A stretch of DNA of 64,000 nucleotides, from assembly GCF_001792815.1 (NCBI RefSeq), contig NZ_CP017674.1, positions 1,798,001 to 1,862,000 on the forward strand, given 5' to 3'. Below, piece after piece: positions 41,023-51,970 of the stretch. Source of the stretch: Microbacterium sp. BH-3-3-3 (GTDB taxonomy: Bacteria > Actinomycetota > Actinomycetes > Actinomycetales > Microbacteriaceae). Under the pieces are notes generated by a model. That model made no database searches and was not told the origin of the DNA. It saw nothing but the letters and a program-made list of their open reading frames with translations. The position numbers and the translations under genes were made by a program. The first letter of the stretch is position 1. Every line of letters starts with the position of its first letter.

Positions 41023-41951
41023 CGCTTCTTCTGGGTGTGGACAACGGGGGCACCCGGGTCAAGCTGCTGCTCGCGCGAGAGGTAGGCGGGCGGCTCGAGC
41101 ACGTGCGCACGGACGATGCGCCGACCCCCCGCGGACCCGCCGCGATGGACGAACTGGCGGCGCTCACGCGGGCGTTCCTCGCCGACGACCGCGCGGATGC
41201 CTTCGGCATCACCGTCGCGGGCATTCTCGACGAGGCGTCCGGGGTCGTGACGACCAGTGCGAACATGCGCTGGCTGGAAGGACTCGCGCCCGCCCGAGAG
41301 CTGGCCGACCGTCTCGATCTCCCCGGCGAGGCCGTGCAGGACGGGGTCGCCACCGCGATCGCGGAGGCGGTCCTCGGCGCCGGACGCGGAGCCGACGACG
41401 TGTTCGTGCTCGCCCTCGGCACGGGCATCGCTGGTGCCCACGTCGTCGACGGGGCGGTCCGCAAGGGCGCCCACGGCGGCGCGGGAGAGATCGGACACCT
41501 CGCCACCGGGCGCGGGGAGAAGTGCACGTGCGGACAGTCGGGCTGCCTGGAATCGGTGCTGGGCGGCACGCGCCTCGGCGCACGCTGGGATCGCGCCCGC
41601 GGGGTCGGTGCGGCATCGACCGCCCTCGACGTGGTGCTCGCCGCCGAGCGGGGTGACGGCACCGCCCGCGCGATCCTCGACGAGGCGACGACGGCCCTCG
41701 CCAACGGCCTGCTGAGCGTGATGGCCATGATCGACCCCGGCGTGATCGTCATCGGCGGCGGTCTGTCGAACTCGCCGACCTGGATCATCGACCCCGCGGT
41801 CGACAAGGCCCACCGCCAGGCGACCTTCCACTCCGTTCCCCCCATCGTCCGGGCGCAGCTGGGCTCCTGGGCGGGGGCGTGGGGCGCGGCGGTCACCGCG
41901 GGGCACCGGACGAGCGGCGAACGCCGCCTCGAGCGAACGGAGATGGTCTGA
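41019..41951 (+). CDS. ROK-family sugar kinase (probable amino-sugar or glucose kinase)
   Basis: The 310-residue protein has the phosphate-binding start LLGVDNGGTRVKLL, ALGTGIAGAHVVDG, GGAGEIGHL and the zinc-binding CTCGQSGCLESVLGG (Cys169, Cys171, Cys176, with His160). There is no HTH, so it is a kinase and not a regulator. Position directly before nagB suggests phosphorylation of GlcNAc, glucosamine or a related sugar. Asp108 in the VQDGVATA segment is the likely catalytic base. Overlaps cutC by 4 nt and abuts nagB by one base. Confidence 0.9.
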   Translation: MTLLLGVDNGGTRVKLLLAREVGGRLEHVRTDDAPTPRGPAAMDELAALTRAFLADDRADAFGITVAGILDEASGVVTTSANMRWLEGLAPARELADRLDLPGEAVQDGVATAIAEAVLGAGRGADDVFVLALGTGIAGAHVVDGAVRKGAHGGAGEIGHLATGRGEKCTCGQSGCLESVLGGTRLGARWDRARGVGAASTALDVVLAAERGDGTARAILDEATTALANGLLSVMAMIDPGVIVIGGGLSNSPTWIIDPAVDKAHRQATFHSVPPIVRAQLGSWAGAWGAAVTAGHRTSGERRLERTEMV

Positions 41952-42736
41952 TGGCCGAGGTCGTGCTCACCCGAACCGCCGACGAGGCCTCGGCCCTCGC
42001 CGCCGCCCACGTCGCACGCGAGATCGCGGCCCGGCCACGGCTCGTGCTGGGGGTCGCGACGGGTTCCACCCCCGAGGGCTTCTACCGTCACCTGGCCCGA
42101 TGCCTCGCCGCAGAGGGCACCGACACGTCGGGCGTCCGGGCCTTCGCGCTCGACGAGTACGTGGGGCTGCCCGCAGACCACCCCGAGTCGTACGCCGCCG
42201 TCATCGACCGCACCGTGACGATGCCGCTCGGTCTCGACCCGGCGCACGTGCACGTGCCCGACGGCCGCGCCGCCGACCCGTTCGCGGCCGCGGTGGCGTA
42301 CGACCGCGCCATCGACGCGGCCGGCGGCGTCGACATCCAGATCCTCGGCATCGGGCGCAACGGGCACATCGGCTTCAACGAGCCGGGTTCGTCGCTCGGG
42401 TCGCGCACGCGGGTGAAGACGCTGGCCGCCTCGACCCGGGATGCCAACGCGCGGTTCTTCACCGACCCCCGCGACGTCCCCGTCCACTGCATCACCCAGG
42501 GGATCGGCACCATCCGCGAGGCACGGCATCTTATCCTGCTGGCGTTCGGTGCCGACAAGAGCACCGCGCTGGCCGGCGCCGTCGAGGGTCCGGTGTCGGC
42601 GAGCCTGCCCGGCTCGGCCATTCAGCTGCACCCGCACGTCACGGTACTGGCCGACGAGGACGCCGCGCAGAAGCTGACGCAGGCCGAGGCCTACCGCGAG
42701 GCGTGGGCGCTCAAGCCCGCCGCGCAATCGTTCTGA
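41951..42736 (+). CDS. nagB: Glucosamine-6-phosphate deaminase
   Basis: The 261-residue protein is a complete NagB: VLGVATGSTPEGFY, FALDEYVGLPADHPESY with Asp68/Glu69, GIGRNGHIGFNEPGSSLGSR and FGADKSTALAGAVEGPVSAS. It converts glucosamine-6-phosphate to fructose-6-phosphate and ammonia, feeding amino sugars into glycolysis. Last gene of the operon. No nagA deacetylase gene is present in the operon, so either N-acetyl sugars are deacetylated by a distant enzyme or another hydrolase here does it. Confidence 0.94.
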   Translation: MAEVVLTRTADEASALAAAHVAREIAARPRLVLGVATGSTPEGFYRHLARCLAAEGTDTSGVRAFALDEYVGLPADHPESYAAVIDRTVTMPLGLDPAHVHVPDGRAADPFAAAVAYDRAIDAAGGVDIQILGIGRNGHIGFNEPGSSLGSRTRVKTLAASTRDANARFFTDPRDVPVHCITQGIGTIREARHLILLAFGADKSTALAGAVEGPVSASLPGSAIQLHPHVTVLADEDAAQKLTQAEAYREAWALKPAAQSF

Positions 42737-42744
42737 GCGGGCGG

Positions 42745-42760
42745 GGCCGGCGCGCCGGCC
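42745..42760. terminator. Palindromic hairpin between convergent nagB and lactonase genes
   Basis: GGCCGGCGCGCCGGCC is a perfect 16-bp palindrome 8 nt after the nagB stop, flanked by further GC-rich complementarity. No T-run. Confidence 0.55.
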
Positions 42761-42776
42761 GGGCCGCTGGGGCGGC

Positions 42777-43976
42777 TCAGCGCAGCGGCAGCAGCCGGGT
42801 CGGCGAGGGCGACGGGGTGCGGTGACGAACGCGGCCCGGGATGCCGGTGCGCACATCGAGCGGGAGCGAGACGATCTCGTCGGCGAGCTGGCCGGCGACC
42901 AGCAGCGTGTCGGCGACCACGACGTGATGGCGCGGCCAGTGCGTGCCGGTGTCGGCGAGCGCGAGGAGCTGCAGCTGCTCACCGGCGCCGCGCACCGACA
43001 GCACGCCGACGGTGTCACTGCCGCGCACCCCGGCGTACACCGTCGCGCCGTCGCGGCTCGCGCACAGCTCGGCGGCCGTGTCGGTGTCGAGGGTGCCGAT
43101 CAGGGGCTGCCCCGACACGATGCTCCACCGCCCCGAGGCGTCGGCGGCCAGCACGAAGACCTCTCGGCTGAGCTCCGTCACGACGTAGAGGTGCCCGGAG
43201 GGGTGCCAGAGCCCGTGCCGGGGGCCGCTGCCCTTCGGCAGTACGACCTCTTGCACCGGTCGCAGGCCCGCCGCGCCCGAGCGCCAGAAGCGCACCAGGT
43301 CGAGGCCCATGTCGGTCGTCGCGACCAGGCCGCCCGGAAGGAAGATGGCCTGGTGCGCGCGCGAGACGCGCTCGCCCGCGGCGGCTTCTTCGGACTCGGC
43401 GTCGGTCACGGGCACGTCGTCGTACGCGGGCACGAAGTGCGCGTACTGCTCACCCACGGCCTCGCGCAGCGCGCGGGCTGCCGCAGCCAGATCGGGCACC
43501 GCCGCCCCCGAAACGCGTGCGCCGGTTGAGATCGTCTCGCCCGTCGGATCGGCGCCGTAGGGATCCGACGCGTCGGCGGCGATCACGGGGCGCGACGGGC
43601 GCCCCGCGGCATCGAGGTCGATCCTCACGACCCGGCCGTCGCCCCAGCAGCTGGCCACCAGGTGCGAGGCGTCGGGGGCGACCGCCACGTGGCAGACCGC
43701 CGCTCCCGCGTCGATCGGCGCGCCGAGCGGCGCCAGCCGCGTCTCGGCGCTGCGGCGGTAGGCCTGCACGGTGCCGTCGGACTCCAACGCCGCGTAGAGC
43801 AGGTCGAGCGTCGGGTGGGCGGCGACCCACGAGGGCGAACCGGGCGCGGCGACGGCCGTTCCGACCATGCCGAGAGGGCCCGAGGCCCCCGGCGAGTCGG
43901 CCTCGCCGGCCTGGAGCAGGCCGATGCCCTCGGCCGCTCCGCTGTCGGCGGCGTAGGCCCCGACCCAGAACCGCAC
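42777..43976 (-). CDS. Lactonase family beta-propeller protein
   Basis: The 399-residue protein opens MRFWVGAYAADSGAAEGIGL and has repeated propeller strands such as GSPSWVAAHPTLDLLYAALE, AVCHVAVAPDASHLVASCWG, GSGPRHGLWHPSGHLYVVTE and ATVYAGVRGSDTVGVLSV, the pattern of the seven-bladed lactonase/Pgl family. Some members are 6-phosphogluconolactonases; others act on muconolactones or are unknown. The GTG lies one base after the purA stop, so it is coupled to purA. No signal peptide. Catalytic role not proven by motif. Confidence 0.85.
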   Translation of the reverse strand: MRFWVGAYAADSGAAEGIGLLQAGEADSPGASGPLGMVGTAVAAPGSPSWVAAHPTLDLLYAALESDGTVQAYRRSAETRLAPLGAPIDAGAAVCHVAVAPDASHLVASCWGDGRVVRIDLDAAGRPSRPVIAADASDPYGADPTGETISTGARVSGAAVPDLAAAARALREAVGEQYAHFVPAYDDVPVTDAESEEAAAGERVSRAHQAIFLPGGLVATTDMGLDLVRFWRSGAAGLRPVQEVVLPKGSGPRHGLWHPSGHLYVVTELSREVFVLAADASGRWSIVSGQPLIGTLDTDTAAELCASRDGATVYAGVRGSDTVGVLSVRGAGEQLQLLALADTGTHWPRHHVVVADTLLVAGQLADEIVSLPLDVRTGIPGRVRHRTPSPSPTRLLPLR

Positions 43977-43977
43977 G

Positions 43978-45264
43978 TCAGTCGACCAGGGGGTGCCGCA
44001 CGATCACCTGGTCGCGCGCCGGGCCGACGCCGATGACCGAGATGCGGGTGCCGCTCATCTTCTCGAGGGCGAGCACGTACTCCTGCGCGGTCTGCGGCAG
44101 ATCGTCGAACGTACGGGCCGTCGAGATGTCCTCGCTCCAGCCGGGGTAGGTCTCGTAGATCGGCTTCGCGTGGTGGAAGTCGGTCTGATTGACCGGCAGG
44201 TCGTCGTAGCGCACACCGTCGACGTCGTACGCGACGCAGACGGGGATCTCGTCGAGACCGCCCAGGATGTCGAGCTTGGTCAGCACCAGGTCGGTGATGC
44301 CGTTGATGCGCGTGGCGTAGCGGGTGATGGGCGCGTCGTACCAGCCGACGCGGCGGGGACGGCCCGTGGTCGTGCCGAACTCGAATCCGCGCGAGCGCAG
44401 CCAGTCGCCGCTCTCGTCGAACAGCTCGGTGGGGAAGGGCCCCGAGCCGACGCGCGTCGTGTACGCCTTGACGATGCCGACGATGCGGTCGAGGCGGTTC
44501 GGCCCCACGCCCGATCCGGTGGAGGCACCGCCCGCGGTCGCCGACGACGAGGTGACGAAGGGGTAGGTGCCGTGATCGACGTCGAGCATGGTGGCCTGGC
44601 CGCCCTCGAAGACGACGACGTCACCGGCATCCAGTGCCTCGTTCAGCAGCAGCGAGGTGTCGGCGACCATGGGGCGCACGCGCTCGGCGTACGAGAGCAG
44701 GTCGTCGACGATCTCGTCGACGGTGATCGAGCGACGGTTGAAGACCTTCACCAGCAGGTGGTTCTTCTGGTCGAGGGCGCCCTCGACCTTCTGGCGCAGG
44801 ATGTTCTCGTCGAAGAGGTCTTGCACGCGGATGCCGACGCGGTTGATCTTGTCGGCGTAGGCGGGGCCGATGCCGCGACCGGTCGTACCGATCATGCGCT
44901 TTCCGAGGAAGCGCTCGGTGACCTTGTCGAGCGTGCGGTGGTACTGCGTGATGAGGTGCGCGTTGGCGCTGATCTTCAGTCGGCTGGTGTCGAGGCCTCG
45001 AGCGTTCAGCGCCTCGAGCTCGGCGAAGAGCACCTCGAGGTCGACGACGACGCCGTTGCCGATCACCGCGTTCACCCCGGGAGACAGGATGCCGCTGGGC
45101 AGCAGGTGCAGCGCGTACTTCTCGTCGCCGATGACGACGGTGTGGCCGGCGTTGTTGCCGCCGTTGAACTTCACCACCCAGTCGGTGCGCTCACCGAGCA
45201 GATCGGTGGCCTTGCCCTTGCCCTCGTCGCCCCACTGGACTCCGACGATCACAATTCCGGGCAT
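43978..45264 (-). CDS. purA: Adenylosuccinate synthetase
   Basis: The 428-residue protein shows the family opening [20 protein letters not shown] with the P-loop, [46 protein letters not shown] and the C-terminal [20 protein letters not shown]. It couples GTP hydrolysis to IMP plus aspartate condensation, the first step from IMP to AMP. GAGGAG precedes the ATG. A TAGGAT -10 box at 45300-45305 on the minus strand gives a leader of about 30 nt. Confidence 0.97.
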   Translation of the reverse strand: MPGIVIVGVQWGDEGKGKATDLLGERTDWVVKFNGGNNAGHTVVIGDEKYALHLLPSGILSPGVNAVIGNGVVVDLEVLFAELEALNARGLDTSRLKISANAHLITQYHRTLDKVTERFLGKRMIGTTGRGIGPAYADKINRVGIRVQDLFDENILRQKVEGALDQKNHLLVKVFNRRSITVDEIVDDLLSYAERVRPMVADTSLLLNEALDAGDVVVFEGGQATMLDVDHGTYPFVTSSSATAGGASTGSGVGPNRLDRIVGIVKAYTTRVGSGPFPTELFDESGDWLRSRGFEFGTTTGRPRRVGWYDAPITRYATRINGITDLVLTKLDILGGLDEIPVCVAYDVDGVRYDDLPVNQTDFHHAKPIYETYPGWSEDISTARTFDDLPQTAQEYVLALEKMSGTRISVIGVGPARDQVIVRHPLVD

Positions 45265-45299
45265 GTGCGCTCCTCGCGTCTGATTCCGGCGGTCACCCC

Positions 45300-45305
45300 A
45301 TCCTA
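45300..45305 (-). promoter_or_regulatory. purA -10 box
   Basis: TAGGAT on the minus strand, about 35 nt upstream of the ATG. A consensus -35 is not obvious. Confidence 0.45.
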
Positions 45306-45360
45306 TCGAGCGGGTCCGACACCGCCCTCGCAAGCCCCCTCGACCGACGGGGACCGCCGC

Positions 45361-45366
45361 TAGCCT
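45361..45366 (+). promoter_or_regulatory. Leaderless -10 box of the Pr6Pr gene
   Basis: TAGCCT ends 6 nt before the ATG, with no ribosome site in between. Confidence 0.55.
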
Positions 45367-45372
45367 GGGGCG

Positions 45373-46065
45373 ATGCAACGATCGCGCGGGTGGGCCACCG
45401 GATGGAACCTCGCACGGATCGCCGTGGCCGTGCTCATCGTCGTCGCCGTCGTCGCGCAATTCGTCTCGACGCTCGGCGAGGCCGTCGCCCGGGGCCGCGA
45501 CACCACGACCGTGATCGCGAACTTCTTCAGCTTCTTCACGATCCTCTCCAACGTCTCGGCCGCGGTCGTGCTCGTGCTGCTGGGCGTGCGCTTCCTCGTG
45601 CGCGGTCGCCGTCTCAAGGTCGATCCGCCCGCGCTCGCGACGGTGCTGGCGTGGGTGTCGACCTACATGATCGTCACGGGCATCGTCTACAACCTGCTGT
45701 TGCGCGGCCTGCCCCTGCAGCCCGAAACGGTGGGCTGGTCCAACGAGATCCTGCACGTGTGGGGGCCGCTCTTCCTGCTCCTCGACGTGTGCCTCGGGCC
45801 GAACCGGCGCCGTCTCCGCTGGACCGCCGCCCTGGGCGCGGCCGTCTTCCCGATCGCCTGGATCGTCTACACGCTCCTGCGGGCGCCGCTGGTGACGAAC
45901 CCGACCACCGGCGCCCCGTTCTGGTACCCGTACCCCTTCCTCGACCCCAGCACCGGCGGGTGGGGCAGTGTCGCGGGGTACATCGTGGTCATCGCCGTCG
46001 CCATCGTCGCTCTCGCCGTCGGCGTCGTGGCGATCGGTCGGGCACGCGGCATCCGCCCGCACTAG
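45373..46065 (+). CDS. Pr6Pr family six-helix membrane protein
   Basis: The 230-residue protein has six transmembrane helices (for example [20 protein letters not shown] and [20 protein letters not shown]) and the family segment [20 protein letters not shown], with [14 protein letters not shown] and WYPYPFLDP. Pr6Pr proteins are FAR-17a/AIG1-like proteins of unknown function. The leaderless start codon fits the annotated N-terminus. Divergent from purA, apparently monocistronic. Confidence 0.85.
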   Translation: MQRSRGWATGWNLARIAVAVLIVVAVVAQFVSTLGEAVARGRDTTTVIANFFSFFTILSNVSAAVVLVLLGVRFLVRGRRLKVDPPALATVLAWVSTYMIVTGIVYNLLLRGLPLQPETVGWSNEILHVWGPLFLLLDVCLGPNRRRLRWTAALGAAVFPIAWIVYTLLRAPLVTNPTTGAPFWYPYPFLDPSTGGWGSVAGYIVVIAVAIVALAVGVVAIGRARGIRPH

Positions 46066-46103
46066 ACCGACACGTTCTCGCAGGGCGGGCCGCGCCGACG
46101 ACC

Positions 46104-46109
46104 TACCCT
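46104..46109 (+). promoter_or_regulatory. Leaderless -10 box of the cyclophilin gene
   Basis: TACCCT ends 6 nt before the GTG used as start, which favours the GTG over the in-frame ATG six bases further on. Confidence 0.55.
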
Positions 46110-46115
46110 GGGAGC

Positions 46116-46778
46116 GTGCGTATGCGATCGATGTCCGCGGCCCTGGCCGCCGCCGCCCTGCTCCTGCTCGCCGGTTGCTCCGGAGGCGCGTCCGACGGGG
46201 CCGCTCCGTCGGCGGGCGCCTCCGCCGGGGAATGCTCCTATGCCGCCTCGGGTCAGCCGGCGGTCGACGTCACGCCGCCCGCCGCGGGCACCGACCGTCC
46301 GACGGGGCAGGTCGACGTCGTCCTGTCGACCTCCGCCGGAGACATCCCCATCACCCTCGACGGCGAGAGCGCCCCGTGCACCGTCGAAAGCTTCGTCTCG
46401 CTCGCGCAGCAGCAGTACTTCTCCAATACCGAGTGCCACCGCCTCACGACGTCGGACATCTTCGTGCTGCAGTGCGGCGATCCCACGGGCACCGGCCGCG
46501 GCGGCCCCGGATACCGCTTCGCGGACGAGCTCGACGGCAGCGAGACCTACCCCGCGGGCACCGTCGCCATGGCCAACGCGGGCCCCGGCACCAACGGCTC
46601 GCAGTTCTTCCTGGTCTACGAGGACACGCAGCTCGCGCCGAAATACACGGTCTTCGGCACCATGTCGCCCGAGGGCCTCGACGTGGTGAAGTCGATCGCC
46701 GCCGCGGGCACGGCCGGCGGCGCCGACGACGGCGCCCCCGCCACCCCCGTCACGATCTCCGACGTCACGGTCGGCTGA
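46116..46778 (+). CDS. Secreted cyclophilin-type peptidyl-prolyl isomerase lipoprotein
   Basis: The 220-residue protein has a lipoprotein signal ([16 protein letters not shown], lipidated Cys21), a Ser/Ala/Gly-rich linker and a cyclophilin domain from about residue 75 with [19 protein letters not shown] and [19 protein letters not shown]. The usual catalytic Arg position (here [16 protein letters not shown]) is degenerate relative to FHRVIPGFMIQGGDP: the Arg following HR is kept, the loop differs. It probably assists folding of exported proteins at the outer membrane face. Start is GTG by promoter spacing. Confidence 0.87.
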   Translation: MRMRSMSAALAAAALLLLAGCSGGASDGAAPSAGASAGECSYAASGQPAVDVTPPAAGTDRPTGQVDVVLSTSAGDIPITLDGESAPCTVESFVSLAQQQYFSNTECHRLTTSDIFVLQCGDPTGTGRGGPGYRFADELDGSETYPAGTVAMANAGPGTNGSQFFLVYEDTQLAPKYTVFGTMSPEGLDVVKSIAAAGTAGGADDGAPATPVTISDVTVG

Positions 46779-48626
<1,848 letters not shown>

Positions 48627-48709
48627 CCGCACGTCCTCCCGAGAGCCCGCGGCGTTCGACGTCGTGGGCTCTCGTGTATTCGGGGGCGGGGTGCCGCCGC
48701 CCAAGAAGT

Positions 48710-48748
48710 TGCACACGACCGTGCACTTTCGGCGTACACTGAGGCACC
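48710..48748 (+). promoter_or_regulatory. Promoter and candidate operator of the TetR gene
   Basis: TGCAC (48710-48714) and GTGCA (48721-48725) form an inverted repeat with 6-nt spacer, in the -35 zone. TACACT (48735-48740) ends 8 nt before the GTG. The repeat is a plausible autoregulatory site for the TetR protein. Confidence 0.5.
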
Positions 48749-49354
48749 GTGACCACTTCCACCCGCCGCGACGCCGTCGAGAACCGCGCCGGTATCGTCG
48801 ACGCCGCCACCGCGGTCATCGGCCACGACCCTCGCGCGTCGATCGACACGATCGCGCGCCGCGCCGGTCTCTCGCGGCGCGCCCTGTACGGACACTTCGA
48901 CGACCGCAACGCCATCGTGCGCGAGGTCATCGCCGCGGGCGCCGCCCGCTTCAACGCCATCGCCGATCGTGTCGACGACGCCGATTCCCGCGTCGCGCTC
49001 GCCCGTCTGGCATCCGAGCTGTGGGCCGAGGCCGCGCACGTGCAGGCCGCCGCAGCCCTCGCGCTCGACGACGCGCACCTGCCCGAGACCTCGGCCGCCC
49101 TCGCGCCGCTCCGCCGCCGCATCGACGCGATCGTGCGTCGCGGCCAGGAGTCGGGCGAGTTGCGCACCGACCTTCCCGCGCCCACGCTCTCGCGCCTGCT
49201 CGAAGAGACCGGGCGCACCGTGGTCGCCCGCGTCGATGCCGGATCGAGCACCGCCCGGTCCATCGCCGTGCGCGCCGTGCTCGGCATCGCGGGACTCTCG
49301 TGGACAGAAGCACGCGACCTGGTGGCGCAGTACCCCGAACTGGAGGCGCAGTGA
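48749..49354 (+). CDS. TetR-family transcriptional regulator
   Basis: The 201-residue protein has the N-terminal HTH SIDTIARRAGLSRRALYGHF (about 30-49) and an all-helical ligand domain. It is the first gene of a three-gene overlapping unit with an ABC-like protein and a YhgE/Pip protein, and most likely represses this unit. GTG start is near the TACACT box. Effector unknown. Confidence 0.9.
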   Translation: MTTSTRRDAVENRAGIVDAATAVIGHDPRASIDTIARRAGLSRRALYGHFDDRNAIVREVIAAGAARFNAIADRVDDADSRVALARLASELWAEAAHVQAAAALALDDAHLPETSAALAPLRRRIDAIVRRGQESGELRTDLPAPTLSRLLEETGRTVVARVDAGSSTARSIAVRAVLGIAGLSWTEARDLVAQYPELEAQ

Positions 49355-49965
49355 GAATCGTCCTGAACGCGGTCGCGAAGGGTCGCGCCGAGCGCGCGCT
49401 GCCCGCGACGTCGACCGCCTACGAGACCGGGCGCGCGACCCTGGTCGTCGCCGAGACCGAGCAGCGTCCCACGGTGCTGGGCCTCGTGGCATCCGGCCGC
49501 ATGAACATCGACAGCGGTTCGGTACTGGTCGACGGGCACGCCGATGCCAGGACCCTGCGCCGTCGCGTCGCCCTGGTAGATGCGCCGGTCGTCTCGGAAC
49601 CCGAACCGAACGTCACGGTCACCGGCGTCGTCGCCGAGGAACTGATGTTCGCCGGCCACGCGCCGACGCCGTTCGCCGCCGCGCGCTGGCTGGAGGGCAT
49701 CGGGCTCGACGAGATCGCCGGGCTGCCGATCGGCAACGTGGAGCCGGCCGCCCGCATCCGCCTGCTGCTGGAACTCGCCGCGCTGCGCAAGGACGTCGAG
49801 GCGCTGGTGCTCGTCGCCCCCGACCGCCACGGCGGCGAGCCCTCGGCCTGGTGGGCCATCGCCCGCGAGTTCGCCGAGCGCGGCTACGCGGTGCTCGTGA
49901 TCGCGGGACAGGCCTCTCGCACGGCCATCGACGCGATCGAGAACGCAGGAGAACAGGTCCGATGA
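49351..49965 (+). CDS. ABC ATPase-like protein lacking a Walker A motif
   Basis: The 204-residue protein aligns in plan with an ABC ATP-binding domain: ATLVVAETEQRPTVLGLVAS occupies the Walker A position, GRMNIDSGSVLVDGHADART follows as in ABC proteins, and VEALVLVAPDRHGG stands where Walker B would be. The G-x4-GK-S/T residues and an LSGGQ signature are missing, so ATP hydrolysis is doubtful. Such degenerate partners accompany YhgE/Pip proteins in actinobacteria in my recollection. GTG overlaps the TetR stop and the stop overlaps the next ATG, so all three are co-translated. Confidence 0.7.
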   Translation: MRIVLNAVAKGRAERALPATSTAYETGRATLVVAETEQRPTVLGLVASGRMNIDSGSVLVDGHADARTLRRRVALVDAPVVSEPEPNVTVTGVVAEELMFAGHAPTPFAAARWLEGIGLDEIAGLPIGNVEPAARIRLLLELAALRKDVEALVLVAPDRHGGEPSAWWAIAREFAERGYAVLVIAGQASRTAIDAIENAGEQVR

Positions 49966-51899
49966 AGATCCCGCAGATGATCGCGGCGGAGTTGCGCCGA
50001 CTGACCTCCACCCGCATGTCGGTGATCGCCCTGGTGGCGCTGCTCGCCGTGCCCATCCTCTACGGCGGCCTGTACCTCTGGGCGAACCAGGACCCCTACG
50101 GCAACCTGTCCAGCGTCCCCGTCGCACTCGTCGTCGACGATCAGGGCGCCGACGTCAACGGACAGCAACGCAACCTCGGCGACGAGGCGGCCGATCAACT
50201 GCTCGACAGCGACACGTTCGAGTGGCACCGGGTCAGCTCCGACGCCGCCGACGCCGGGCTGCAGGCGGGCGACTTCGACTTCATCGTGACGCTTCCGGCC
50301 GACTTCACCGAGGCGGTCGCGTCGCTGTCGAGCGCGACCCCGCGCCAGGCCGACATCGAGCTGCGCACCAACGACGCCAACAACTACCTCGCCTCGACCA
50401 TCGGCACGCAGGCCGTGGCCCGCATCCAGGCGTCGGTGGCGAAGAAGGTCGTCGACGAGGCGGGGCTCACGCTGCTCGACGCCCTGCACACGGTTCGGGT
50501 CAGTCTCGTGGATGCCACGACCGGGGCGACGCAGGTCGTCGACGGTCTGAACTCGGCGAAGTCGGGCTCGTCGCAGCTCGTCTCGGGCTCGTCGCAGCTC
50601 GCGGACGGCTCGTCGCAACTCGCCGACGGCACCGCTCAGCTCTCGAGCGGGGCGAACCAGCTGCGCGACGGAACCGCCCAGCTGCGCGACGGGGCCGCGC
50701 AGGTGGCCGACGGTGCGCAGCAGGTCGCCGGGGGTGTCGATCGCATCGACGCCGCCGCGCGCGAGGTCGGCTCGGTCGCCTTCGACGCCGCCGCCCGCCT
50801 GCCCGAGGCGCGCGCCGACATCGCGAAGGCCCTCGCCGACGCCGGTCTCGACCAGGCCCGCATCGACGAGATCCTGTCGCGACTCGACCCCGTGGGTCAG
50901 CGGCTCACCGAGGCCAACGGTCGCGTCCAGAACACCGTGAACCAGATCGACCAGCTCGACGACGGCGCCCGCCAGGTCGCCGCGGGCAGTGCGTCCGTGG
51001 CCTCGGGCGCGGCGACCGCGGCCGACGGAGCCTCGGCCCTCGCCGACGGCGCGGGCTCGGCGGCATCCGGAGCCGCCTCGCTGCGCGACGGTTCCGCGCA
51101 GGTGCGCGACGGCGCGACCCAGCTCGACTCCGGCCTCGCCCAGCTCGCGACCGGCGCCACGCAGCTGCGCGACGGGCTGGCCTCGGGCGTGCAGCAGATC
51201 CCCGACAACGACCAGACGACGCGCCAGGCCCAGGCCTCGGCCATCTCCGACCCGGTCGCCGTGGGCACCAGCGCGGTCACGAAGGCGCAGAACTACGGTG
51301 CCGGTCTCGCCCCGTTCTTCGCCGCCCTGGCCGGCTGGATCGGCATCTACGCGCTGTTCCTCATCGTCAAGCCCGTGTCCAAGCGCGCGGTGACGGCGCT
51401 GCGCTCCCCCGTGCGCGTGACCCTCGCCGGGTGGCTGACACCGGCGGGCCTCGGCGCCCTGCAGATGGTCGGGTTGTTCACGGTGCTCGCCGTCGCGCTG
51501 CAGTTCTCGTTCGCGAACCCGTGGGCGGCCCTCGGCATCCTGATCTTCGCCTCGGCGACGTACGCGGCCATCGTGCTGGCGCTGAACGTGTGGCTCGGAT
51601 CGGTGGGACAGTTCCTCGGCCTCGTGCTGATGGTGCTGCAGCTCGTGACGGCCGGCGGCACGTTCCCCTGGCAGACCCTCCCCGCTCCCCTCGCGGCGCT
51701 GCACCACGTGCTGCCCATGGGATACGTGGTGGATGCCATGCGGCAGGTCATGTACGGAGGAGACGTCGGCCGCGTCGGCTACGACCTGCTCGTGCTCGGC
51801 GCGTGGATGGTCGGCGGGGTGCTGCTCGCCGCGATCGGCGTGACGCGCATGACGCATCACCGCACGCTGCGGGACCTGCAGCCGAGCCTGATCGGCTGA
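49962..51899 (+). CDS. YhgE/Pip family membrane protein
   Basis: The 645-residue protein has one N-terminal transmembrane helix (MSVIALVALLAVPILYGGLY), a long extracytoplasmic segment (about 40-440) and five or six C-terminal helices (from AGLAPFFAALAGWIGIYALF). The middle contains many heptad-like repeats of the type QLADGSSQLADGTAQLSSGA, the diagnostic YhgE/Pip coiled region. The phage-infection protein of Lactococcus and type VII-linked YhgE proteins belong here; an export or conduit role is suggested. Ends 12 nt before a 60-bp inverted repeat. Confidence 0.92.
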   Translation: MKIPQMIAAELRRLTSTRMSVIALVALLAVPILYGGLYLWANQDPYGNLSSVPVALVVDDQGADVNGQQRNLGDEAADQLLDSDTFEWHRVSSDAADAGLQAGDFDFIVTLPADFTEAVASLSSATPRQADIELRTNDANNYLASTIGTQAVARIQASVAKKVVDEAGLTLLDALHTVRVSLVDATTGATQVVDGLNSAKSGSSQLVSGSSQLADGSSQLADGTAQLSSGANQLRDGTAQLRDGAAQVADGAQQVAGGVDRIDAAAREVGSVAFDAAARLPEARADIAKALADAGLDQARIDEILSRLDPVGQRLTEANGRVQNTVNQIDQLDDGARQVAAGSASVASGAATAADGASALADGAGSAASGAASLRDGSAQVRDGATQLDSGLAQLATGATQLRDGLASGVQQIPDNDQTTRQAQASAISDPVAVGTSAVTKAQNYGAGLAPFFAALAGWIGIYALFLIVKPVSKRAVTALRSPVRVTLAGWLTPAGLGALQMVGLFTVLAVALQFSFANPWAALGILIFASATYAAIVLALNVWLGSVGQFLGLVLMVLQLVTAGGTFPWQTLPAPLAALHHVLPMGYVVDAMRQVMYGGDVGRVGYDLLVLGAWMVGGVLLAAIGVTRMTHHRTLRDLQPSLIG

Positions 51900-51910
51900 C
51901 CCGCGATCGC

Positions 51911-51970
51911 GTGAGGTGCCAGAATTCGTCGCGGGGAACAGCCCGACGGCGACGAATTCTGGCGACTCAC
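51911..51970. terminator. Long inverted repeat between convergent genes
   Basis: A 22-bp arm (51911-51932) pairs with 51949-51970 at 20 of 22 positions; the arm contains GCCAGAATTCGTCGC. The right arm overlaps the histidine kinase stop codon. It likely terminates both convergent transcripts and may belong to the palindromic intergenic repeats of this genome. Confidence 0.75.

Noticed and set aside
51911..51970. Member of the GTGC...ACTCCTG repeat family
   Set aside because: It is a strong inverted repeat but its arms lack the CTCCTG core; convergent position makes a terminator the simpler reading.
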